Source: Bacteroidia bacterium
GTDB lineage: Bacteria > Bacteroidota > Bacteroidia > Flavobacteriales > Flavobacteriaceae
Direction: 5' to 3'
DNA: 34,031 bases
NCBI GenBank assembly: GCA_030429455.1
Contig: JAUIFC010000022.1
Span: 1 to 34,031, forward strand
Within the stretch, counting starts at the first letter, position 1. The number at the start of each line of letters is the position of its first letter. Positions 24,763 through 32,330 of this stretch are shown piece by piece. The translations under genes were made by a program, and so were the position numbers. The notes under the pieces are model-generated. The model was not told the DNA's origin. It saw only the letters and a program-made list of their open reading frames with translations, and ran no database searches.

Positions 24763-27693
24763 ATGAACACATTCAAGATTTATTGTTTGTTTTTGTTTTT
24801 CCCACTTACCTTTTATGCACAACAAAATGTTAAGGGAACCGTCGTAGACGATCAAGGTCTACCCATACCTAGCATAAATATCTTAGTGGAAGGTACTGAT
24901 AGAGGAACAACAACAGACTTTGATGGGAATTATGCCATTGATGTTTCCAATGGAGAAGTTTTAGTATTTAGTTACTTAGGTTTTAAAACCAAAAGAGTAA
25001 CGTTTACTGGACAAAGTAGAATTGATGTTGCCTTAGAATTAGACACAGAACAATTGGAAGAAGTTGTTCTAATCGGTTATGGTACGAGTACCAAAAAAGA
25101 TTTGACTGGTTCTGTGACATCGATTACCGAAGACGATTTTACAAAAGGTAATATCGTAACACCAGAAAACTTGATAAATGGTCGAGTTGCGGGTGTAACT
25201 GTAACCACAGGTGGAGCGCCAGGTTCTGGATCAGCGATCAGAATTAGAGGTGGTGGTTCGTTAAATGCAAATAATGATCCTTTGATAGTTATAGATGGAT
25301 TACCTTTAGGTGATGCACCAGGAGGTAGTAGATCGATACTTTCTTCTATTAACCCGAATGACATTGAGTCGTTCTCTGTTCTTAAAGATGCTGCAGCAAC
25401 AGCGATTTATGGTAACAGAGCATCAGGTGGTGTAATTATCATCAAAACCAAACAAGGAACAAAAAATCTTCAAGTAGATTTTAGTTCAAATACTGGTTTT
25501 TGGACACTGCCATCAACAGTCGATGTTTTCTCAGGTGATGAATTTAGAGCTTTAATAGCAGATAGATTTCCAGACCGTGTAGGTTTGTTAGGAGAGGCAA
25601 ACACAAATTGGCAAGATGTTATCTACAGAACAGGAAGATCTTACGACAATAACCTTTCTATTAGAGGACAAATGTTTGAAAGCATACCAGTGAGATTATC
25701 TTTAGGTAACTTGAGAAATGAAGGGATTAGAAAAACGAGTGAATTTAATAGATCGACAGCATCTCTTGCCGTAAACCCAAGCTTCTTTGACGATCACTTA
25801 AGAATAAATTTAAATGCCAACTACTCTAGAGAAAGTAACAGATTTGCTGATGGTGTAGAAGGTGCTGCTATAGCATTTGACCCTACACAACCTGTATTTG
25901 ATGCCAATTCTCCTTTTGATGGTTATTTTGAGTATTCAAGCTTAGAAGGCTTTAACCAATTGGCCATTCGAAACCCATTAGCAGCTCTTGAACAAAGACG
26001 CAACGAAGCGGATATCGATAGATTTTTTGGTAACTTAAACCTAGACTACAGATTACACTTCTTACCGGAAGCGAGAATTGTAGTAAACATGGGTATTGAT
26101 GACGCGAGTACAAGTGGCGCAAACGAATTAGCTAGAAATAGTGTCAATGGTGTTGTCGAAGAAACTGATAGTGGCGCAAATTACTTTGGTGCTTTCGAGG
26201 AATATACAAGAGACGTAAGAAACACATTATTTGATGCTTTCTTTAAGTACAATAAAGATTTAACTGAAGGTGTAAACTTGAGAGGAACTTTAGGCTATTC
26301 TTATCAAAAATTTGAAGACCAGTCTTTTACAACATTTAACCAAAGACAATTAACTCCTCTAGAACCAGACTCTTTTGTGTCTCCAGATTTAATATTGATT
26401 GGTTATTTAGGTAGAGCATTTGTAACACTAAAAGACAAATATATTTTCTCTTATTCTATTCGTCGAGATGGTTCTTCAAGATTTGCAGAAGACCAAAAAT
26501 GGGGTACTTTCCAATCGGCAGCATTCTCTTGGAATATTTCTGATGAAGACTTCTTAAAGGATTCTGAAGTTGTATCCAATTTAAAACTTAGAACAAGTTA
26601 TGGAGAAACTGGTCAGCAAGGCATAGGAAACCGAGTTATCGGTACGCAAGGTATTGTGACGGCACTGGACAACTCATTCACTTTAATAAACGGTGTTCCT
26701 GTACAGACAGCTTTCCCAACCGCAAGTAATCCAAATATTACATGGGAAACATCGAAAACAATTAACATTGGTCTTGACTATGGATTCTTGAATGATAGAA
26801 TTACAGGTTCGATAGATGCTTATACCAGAGATACTGAAGATCTTTTTGTATTTGCTCCGGTCCCTGAAGGAACAACATTTACAAATCAAATTGACCAAAA
26901 TGCTGGTATCCTAAACACTCAAGGTTTAGAATTTGGAATCAATGCTCAAATTTTTGATGCACAAGGCGATAAAGACAAATTTGATTGGAATGTAAATTAC
27001 AATGTTACCTTTATCGAACAAGAAATAGAAGAACTAGCAGGAGGCCAAGATATCGATACTGGTGGTATAGCTGGAGGAACTGGTGGTACGATCCAACGTT
27101 TAAGCGAAGGATTCCCTCCAAACGCATTTTACGTTTACAGTCAAGTCTATGACGAAAATGGAAGACCAATAGAAGGCGCTTATGCCGATTTAAATGGTGA
27201 CAACCAAATTACAGAGGAAGATAGGTATTTATTCAGAGATCCTAATGCAGATCTCTTAATGGGACTTCAATCTAGTATGAGCTATAAGAATTTTGACTTA
27301 TCATTTAACATGAGAGCTAGTTTTGGCAATTATTTGTACAACAACTACAACTCATCAAATGCTCAACTTAACAGAGCGGTGATCATAGATGGTGTTTTGA
27401 ATAACTTGCCAACATCGGTTTTAGACACAAATTTCCAAGTGACTGAAAATGTCCAATTATCCGATTACTTTATTGAAGATGCCTCTTTCTTAAGAATGGA
27501 CAATATTCAATTGGGATATACATTTACAGACATAGGCAATAACAATTCTACACTTCGATTATCAGGCACAGTTCAGAATGCATTTATCATTTCAGAATAT
27601 TCTGGATTAGACCCTGAAATTTTCGGTGGAATAGACAACACTATTTATCCTAGAGCAAGAACATTCTTGTTTGGAATGAATTTTAGTTTTTAA
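24763..27693 (+). CDS. susC: SusC-like TonB-dependent outer-membrane receptor
   Basis: This is a 976-residue outer-membrane channel that imports maltooligosaccharides with energy from TonB. The signal peptide is MNTFKIYCLFLFFPLTFYA before QQ. A carboxypeptidase-regulatory-like domain (about 22-105; VKGTVVDDQGLPIPSINI, TTTDFDGNYAI) is followed by the plug (about 110-225; VAGVTVTTGGAPGSGSAIRIRG, IVIDGLPLG, ESFSVLKDAAATAIYGNRASGGVI). The 22-stranded barrel then runs to the terminal FLFGMNFSF, with an aromatic last residue as needed for outer-membrane insertion. Adjacent SusD-, SusE- and SusF-like lipoproteins and surrounding alpha-glucanases point to an alpha-glucan substrate. It is the first gene of the plus-strand unit, with its promoter overlapped by a LacI-type operator. 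Confidence 0.96.
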   Translation: MNTFKIYCLFLFFPLTFYAQQNVKGTVVDDQGLPIPSINILVEGTDRGTTTDFDGNYAIDVSNGEVLVFSYLGFKTKRVTFTGQSRIDVALELDTEQLEEVVLIGYGTSTKKDLTGSVTSITEDDFTKGNIVTPENLINGRVAGVTVTTGGAPGSGSAIRIRGGGSLNANNDPLIVIDGLPLGDAPGGSRSILSSINPNDIESFSVLKDAAATAIYGNRASGGVIIIKTKQGTKNLQVDFSSNTGFWTLPSTVDVFSGDEFRALIADRFPDRVGLLGEANTNWQDVIYRTGRSYDNNLSIRGQMFESIPVRLSLGNLRNEGIRKTSEFNRSTASLAVNPSFFDDHLRINLNANYSRESNRFADGVEGAAIAFDPTQPVFDANSPFDGYFEYSSLEGFNQLAIRNPLAALEQRRNEADIDRFFGNLNLDYRLHFLPEARIVVNMGIDDASTSGANELARNSVNGVVEETDSGANYFGAFEEYTRDVRNTLFDAFFKYNKDLTEGVNLRGTLGYSYQKFEDQSFTTFNQRQLTPLEPDSFVSPDLILIGYLGRAFVTLKDKYIFSYSIRRDGSSRFAEDQKWGTFQSAAFSWNISDEDFLKDSEVVSNLKLRTSYGETGQQGIGNRVIGTQGIVTALDNSFTLINGVPVQTAFPTASNPNITWETSKTINIGLDYGFLNDRITGSIDAYTRDTEDLFVFAPVPEGTTFTNQIDQNAGILNTQGLEFGINAQIFDAQGDKDKFDWNVNYNVTFIEQEIEELAGGQDIDTGGIAGGTGGTIQRLSEGFPPNAFYVYSQVYDENGRPIEGAYADLNGDNQITEEDRYLFRDPNADLLMGLQSSMSYKNFDLSFNMRASFGNYLYNNYNSSNAQLNRAVIIDGVLNNLPTSVLDTNFQVTENVQLSDYFIEDASFLRMDNIQLGYTFTDIGNNNSTLRLSGTVQNAFIISEYSGLDPEIFGGIDNTIYPRARTFLFGMNFSF

Positions 27694-27751
27694 GAATTGT
27701 TAAATGCTAAATTTCAGAATTAATACTTATATTTTACACAAATTATTTAAA

Positions 27752-29362
27752 ATGAGATATTTAAAAATTTTTAATTATGTAGTGGTGAGCTGTATGTTGG
27801 TATTCTTCACATCTTGCGAAGACGATTTGAATACAACATTACAGGATGATGAGCAATTAACGACAGAAGAGTTTTTTCAACAAGATGGTGCGTATGAAAA
27901 GCTAATTGCGGGTGTGTATGGAAACTTAAACTTAACAAGTGCTAGTGGAGCAGGTAGTTCTAACATTACAGGTATAGACGCTGGTACAAGTCAATACGGA
28001 CGTGCATTAATGAATCTTCAAACCTTCTCTACGGATGAAGCGATCTGGACGTATGAAAATGACCCTGGTATAGCAGGTGTTCAACGAATGAATTGGAATT
28101 CTGAAAATATCATTATCAGAGGTGCTTTTGGTAGAATCATGGGAGGTGTTGCGTTCGCTAATTATTTCCTATCCGAATCTACAGATGCGCTATTAGATAG
28201 CAGAGGAATTACAGGTGCAGAAAGAGACGAAGTAGTCAACGAATTTAGACCAGAAGCTAGATTTATAAGAGCTTTAGCATACTACCACATGCTAGATCTT
28301 TTTGGAAAGGCAAATTTTGTTACCGAAGACTTGGTGGCAGGCGATTTTACCAGTCCTCAAATCGAAGGTGTTGATTTATTCAACTTTATCGAAAGTGAAT
28401 TATTGGCTATTGAACCTTTGGTAAACGAACCTCGAGCTAATTATGCAAGAGCGGACAAAGGGACAGTGTGGATGCTATTGGCAAAATTATATTTAAACGC
28501 CGAGACTTACATCGGTGAAGATCATTATCCTGAAGCCTTAGAATACAGTCAAAAAGTTATTGACGCTGGCTACAGTTTGTTACCAAGTTATAGTAATTTG
28601 TTTAGAGCAGACAACGATGTAAATGGAGCTCAAAATGAAATCATTTTTGCTGTACCAGCAGATGGAAACTTCTCTCAGTCCTTCGGTCCTATGACCGTAA
28701 TGACCAATGGTGCTGTAGGTAGTGTAGAGCAAAACGGTCTTGACCTAGGCGTAACTGCCGGCGGTTGGGGTGGAGCTATAAGAGTAACAGAATCCTTTGC
28801 CAATAAGTTTGAAGGTAACGATTTTGTTAACGATGTAAGAAATACCATCTTAAAAGATGGTAGAACAGCTCAAATAAACGATGTTACAAATCCAGCACAA
28901 GGATATGCCCTAGTTAAATATTCGGATGTAAGATCTGATGGTACGCAAGACGACGACCAAACTTTTGCTTCTATCGATTACCCAATGTTTAGATTAGCAG
29001 ATGCTTATTTAATGTACGCAGAAGCTCATTTACGAGGTGGTGGTGGCAGCGCAGATCAAGCCTTAGGTTACATTAACGCTTTAAGAGAAAGAGCGAATCA
29101 AGGAAGCAATATTGCTAATATAAGTTTAGATGAAATGGATTTAGACTTTATAATAGACGAGAGAGCAAGAGAATTGTATTGGGAATTTCATAGAAGACAA
29201 GACTTAAGACGCTTCGATTTATTTACAGGAGCTGGATACCTTTGGTCATTTAAAGGAGGTACACCAAGCGGGTTACCATCTCAGTCTTTTAGAAATGTTT
29301 ACCCTATTCCAAATGCAAGCCTTACTGTAAATCCAAACCTAACACAAAATCAAGGTTATTAA
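27752..29362 (+). CDS. susD: SusD-like glycan-binding surface lipoprotein
   Basis: This partner of SusC forms the lid of the transport complex and binds glucan helices at the cell surface. The ATG at 27752 is chosen because it opens onto a lipoprotein signal ending FFTSC (Cys 22). An upstream ATG at 27704 would add 16 residues before it. The protein is then 536 residues, normal for the family. Family features include ARFIRALAYYHMLDLFG (TPR-like N-terminal half), DYPMFRLADAYLMYAEAHLR, DERARELYWEFHRRQDLRRFD and the C-terminal YPIPNASLTVNPNLTQNQGY. The residues after the lipid Cys are EDD, an acidic stretch that fits a surface-export signal. It lies 58 bp after susC and 16 bp before the SusE-like gene. 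Confidence 0.95.
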   Translation: MRYLKIFNYVVVSCMLVFFTSCEDDLNTTLQDDEQLTTEEFFQQDGAYEKLIAGVYGNLNLTSASGAGSSNITGIDAGTSQYGRALMNLQTFSTDEAIWTYENDPGIAGVQRMNWNSENIIIRGAFGRIMGGVAFANYFLSESTDALLDSRGITGAERDEVVNEFRPEARFIRALAYYHMLDLFGKANFVTEDLVAGDFTSPQIEGVDLFNFIESELLAIEPLVNEPRANYARADKGTVWMLLAKLYLNAETYIGEDHYPEALEYSQKVIDAGYSLLPSYSNLFRADNDVNGAQNEIIFAVPADGNFSQSFGPMTVMTNGAVGSVEQNGLDLGVTAGGWGGAIRVTESFANKFEGNDFVNDVRNTILKDGRTAQINDVTNPAQGYALVKYSDVRSDGTQDDDQTFASIDYPMFRLADAYLMYAEAHLRGGGGSADQALGYINALRERANQGSNIANISLDEMDLDFIIDERARELYWEFHRRQDLRRFDLFTGAGYLWSFKGGTPSGLPSQSFRNVYPIPNASLTVNPNLTQNQGY

Positions 29363-29378
29363 TTAAACAGTTCAAACA

Positions 29379-30452
29379 ATGAAAAAAATATTCTTATTAA
29401 TTACTTTTTTTATAGTTGGCTCATTATTTTATCAATGTGAGACTGAAAATATAGAATTTGTTGCTTCAGAAGAAATTCAACCTGTTCTTTTGGAAGCTGA
29501 GATCCCAAATGTATTGGTTCTAGACCCTGCATTATCAAGTGACAACATCATTAACTTTTCGTGGCAGGATGCCGATTACAACGTTCCTACACAGATTGAT
29601 TATTGGTTAGAAATTGACGACAATCAGGACTTTACAGAACCAATTATAGTAGCCTCAACTAGTCAGAGATCCATTTCTCTTTTAGTTACTCAACTTAATT
29701 CGGCGGTAAGCGATGCAGGATTAGCACCATTCCAAAATGGTACGGCTTATGTTAGAATTCGTTCGACAATAGGCTCAAACAATGTGTTGCCTCAATACAG
29801 TAATGTCATTTCATTTACGGTATTTCCTTACACAACAGAATTACCAAGACTTTATCTTGTAGGCGGTTTCCAAGCAAATAGCGGTTATGGAGCAACAAAT
29901 GCTGAAGGGCCGACACTTGCTTCAAGCGAATTTGGAAACGAAACAAATTATGAAGGATTTGTCTACTTTGGCGGTTCTGATTTAACGTTTCAATTGCACA
30001 GAGCCGGATTTGTTGGCGAATATGTAGACGGAAATCCAGTTTATGGAAATGACGCTGATAGCGTTGTAGAAGGCGCTGCAGGTACATTTTCTGCACCAGC
30101 AGAAGGGTACTACCGAGTGAATGTTGATTTGGATGCAGGCACAATATCCTATACTGAAACAAATTGGGGTATAATCGGCCCTGGATCTCCAACAGGCAAT
30201 TGGGATGCTGATATAGACATGACTTACAATATTGAAGCTAAAGTTTGGGAATACAACAATGCATCGACTTCTTCTGGCGAATTTAAATTTAGAGCTAATG
30301 ATGATTGGGGTATTAACTTCGGTGGTGATGATAACAATGACGGATCTTTAGATTATGGAGGAAGTAATTTTGAAAATAACACAAATGCCTCGAGGTTTAT
30401 TTTAGATTTAAGTAAAGCTAGAGGATATACATTTTCAATTTCAAACGATTAA
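29379..30452 (+). CDS. susE: SusE-like starch-binding surface lipoprotein
   Basis: This is a 357-residue lipoprotein (signal ending LFYQC, then ETE). It has a SusE-type N-terminal Ig-like domain (about 30-150; NIINFSWQDADYNVPTQIDYWLEID). Two beta-sandwich modules of the SusE/SusF carbohydrate-binding kind follow: about 152-262 (LPRLYLVGGFQ ... YYRVNVDLDAGTISYTE) and 263-357 (TNWGIIGPGSPTGNWDADIDM ... GEFKFRANDDWGINFGGD). Exposed Trp and Tyr residues in these blocks would stack on glucose rings. Acidic residues after the lipid Cys fit display at the cell surface. It overlaps no neighbour but is only 3 bp from the SusF-like gene, so they are cotranslated or cotranscribed. Confidence 0.88.
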   Translation: MKKIFLLITFFIVGSLFYQCETENIEFVASEEIQPVLLEAEIPNVLVLDPALSSDNIINFSWQDADYNVPTQIDYWLEIDDNQDFTEPIIVASTSQRSISLLVTQLNSAVSDAGLAPFQNGTAYVRIRSTIGSNNVLPQYSNVISFTVFPYTTELPRLYLVGGFQANSGYGATNAEGPTLASSEFGNETNYEGFVYFGGSDLTFQLHRAGFVGEYVDGNPVYGNDADSVVEGAAGTFSAPAEGYYRVNVDLDAGTISYTETNWGIIGPGSPTGNWDADIDMTYNIEAKVWEYNNASTSSGEFKFRANDDWGINFGGDDNNDGSLDYGGSNFENNTNASRFILDLSKARGYTFSISND

Positions 30453-30455
30453 TAC

Positions 30456-32258
30456 ATGAAAAAAATGAAAAATATATTTAAATTCTTACCAATAGTACTT
30501 TTAGTATTTGTATTTGGTTGTGATGAAGTAGATAATTTAACACTTACGGAGCCAACGGGTTTAACTTTAGTAGACCCGGGAATTGGAACAATAGTAATAA
30601 GAGCTAACAATCTTGAAAATCAAGCTTTAAACATTACTTGGAATGACAGCAATGAAAGTGGATCGTACACTGTAGATTTGAGTTTGGATGATCAATTTCA
30701 AAATTCGACATCTTTAGGAAATTCAGACTCTAATAGCTTTAGTTTAAGTCAAGGAGAATTAAACACATTTATCACAAATCTTGGTGGCGAATCTTTTGCT
30801 TCGACTAAAATTTACATCAGAGTATCTTCTTCAACCGAAACTTCAAATAGCATTTCGTTTGTAGTTGTTTCTTTCGAAACACCAGTGCTTGTTAGCCCAA
30901 GCAATGGAGAAGCTTATGTTTTAACCGATGTTAACGAAGGCCAAGAAGCATTTCAAGTGAGCTGGTCTTTCGCCGCTAATGACGATATTGAAACCATTAC
31001 TTACGATGTTGAGCTAGCTTTAAGCGGAACTGATTTCGAAACTATTTATTCTCTTGGAACAGATGATAACACTGATGCTATTTCTGTAATTACTTCAGAA
31101 TTGAATGAAACTGTTCTAACGGCAGGAATAGATCCAGAAACAGAAGGCGTATTCGACTTACGTGTAAAAACAACTTTTGACGATGCAAATGGTTATTTTG
31201 TAGAAGTGTATACCGAAACTGTTTCTATAAGCGTTACGCCTTATGAAACTGCACTTCCACCAACCCTTTGGGGTGTTGGAGCTGGAATGCCAAATGCTGG
31301 TTGGGGATGGGGATCTCCTGAAGTATTTCCTTTACAAGGTTCTAAATATTCAGGAAATGTTACACTAAGTCCTGATAATGGTGGTAATTTCAGATTTTTC
31401 TTACAAGCTGACTGGAATCCAGACAGCTGGAATTACCCATATTTTACAGACAGAGGATTTACTATAGATTCTAATCTTGTAAATGCAGGTGATGGCGATA
31501 GCAATTTCCAATTTGTCGGAACAGCAGGCGATTACTTCCTAGAAATAGATATGGACGCCAAAACGATTACTTTAGGCCCTGCCATCGTTGGCCCAAATTG
31601 TAACTTTGACCAACTTTGGATGGTTGGAGCTGGTATTGCAACGGCAGGATGGAACTGGGATAACCCAGAACAAGTTGACTGTTCAGGCAACGGAGTCTAT
31701 ACTGGAAATGTTGAATTTACAAATGATACATTTAGATTTTTCCTACAACAAGATTGGGGTCCTGACAGCTATAATTTCCCATACTATGTGAATGAAGGCT
31801 ACACCATTGACTCTAACTTTGAAGATGCCTTAGATGGTGATAATAACTTCCGTTTTATTGGTACTCCAGGCACATACTATTTAACTGTCGATGACATTAA
31901 TAAAACAATTACGTTAGGACCAGAAGTATTGGAATGCGAATTACCTCAATTATGGCTTGTTGGTGCGGGTATTGCTACAGCTGGCTGGAGTTGGGACAGT
32001 CCAACAGATCTTCCATGTACAGGTGCAGGTGTATATTCTGCAAGTGTAGATTTAGCCAACGATGCATTTAGATTTTTCCTTCAAGCGGATTGGGGACCAG
32101 ACAGTTACAACTATCCTTATTTTGTAAATGAAGGTTACACCATAGACCCAAATTTTGTTGATGCTTTAGACGGAGACAATAATTTCAGTTTTACTGGAAC
32201 ACCAGGAGTTTATACTTTAACTCTAGATACGGTGAATAAAATAATTACTCTAAATTAA
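30456..32258 (+). CDS. susF: SusF-like surface lipoprotein with three starch-binding-type repeats
   Basis: This is a 600-residue lipoprotein with signal ending FVFGC (then DEV, acidic, so probably surface-exposed). Two SusE-type Ig-like domains lie at about 25-135 and 140-262. Three homologous modules then begin at residues 267, 384 and 496. Each carries VGAG-x(5)-GW-x-W, RFFLQxDW-x-PDSxN, GxTIDxN, DGDxNF and KxITL. Modules 2 and 3 each contain two Cys 27 residues apart (C382/C409 and C494/C521), which suggests a disulfide in each. Module 1 has none. Aromatic residues in the GW-x-W and YPYF segments would bind glucan. The role is to hold starch at the cell surface next to SusCD and the amylase. 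A terminator follows the stop codon. Confidence 0.9.
   Translation: MKKMKNIFKFLPIVLLVFVFGCDEVDNLTLTEPTGLTLVDPGIGTIVIRANNLENQALNITWNDSNESGSYTVDLSLDDQFQNSTSLGNSDSNSFSLSQGELNTFITNLGGESFASTKIYIRVSSSTETSNSISFVVVSFETPVLVSPSNGEAYVLTDVNEGQEAFQVSWSFAANDDIETITYDVELALSGTDFETIYSLGTDDNTDAISVITSELNETVLTAGIDPETEGVFDLRVKTTFDDANGYFVEVYTETVSISVTPYETALPPTLWGVGAGMPNAGWGWGSPEVFPLQGSKYSGNVTLSPDNGGNFRFFLQADWNPDSWNYPYFTDRGFTIDSNLVNAGDGDSNFQFVGTAGDYFLEIDMDAKTITLGPAIVGPNCNFDQLWMVGAGIATAGWNWDNPEQVDCSGNGVYTGNVEFTNDTFRFFLQQDWGPDSYNFPYYVNEGYTIDSNFEDALDGDNNFRFIGTPGTYYLTVDDINKTITLGPEVLECELPQLWLVGAGIATAGWSWDSPTDLPCTGAGVYSASVDLANDAFRFFLQADWGPDSYNYPYFVNEGYTIDPNFVDALDGDNNFSFTGTPGVYTLTLDTVNKIITLN
31254..32255 (+). repeat. Three tandem in-gene repeats of about 340 bp
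   Basis: The repeats begin at about 31254, 31605 and 31941 within the SusF-like gene and encode modules of about 105-117 residues. The second and third copies are closest to each other in protein sequence. The first lacks the Cys pair and differs more. Confidence 0.85.
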
Positions 32259-32273
32259 TTTGAATCCAAATCA

Positions 32274-32312
32274 AAAACGGCTATGTTATTTCTAATGTAG
32301 TCGTTTTTTTTT
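32274..32312 (+). terminator. Intrinsic terminator between the SusF-like gene and the amylase gene
   Basis: An 11-bp stem is formed by aaaacggctat (32274-32284) and gtagtcgtttt (32297-32307), with two G-U wobbles, a 12-nt loop and a T-tract running to 32312. It lies 15 bp after the SusF-like stop and 18 bp before the next ATG, so it may act as a partial terminator that lowers amylase expression relative to susCDEF. Confidence 0.75.
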
Positions 32313-32330
32313 ACTTAAACTTTAAACAAC

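Noticed and set aside
25077-25364. Antisense open frame opposite the SusC plug
   Set aside because: It lies fully inside susC on the other strand, has no recognisable features and is explained by the codon pattern of the real gene.
27704-27751. Upstream ATG for susD
   Set aside because: It would put 16 residues, including charged ones, before the lipoprotein signal; ATG 27752 fits the signal.
29815-30192. 125-residue antisense frame inside the SusE-like gene
   Set aside because: Low-complexity Leu/Arg/Gln-rich translation with no start context; it is a shadow of the coding strand.
31254-32255. Possible CRISPR-like or intergenic tandem repeat
   Set aside because: The repetition lies in frame inside the SusF-like gene and reflects duplicated protein modules.
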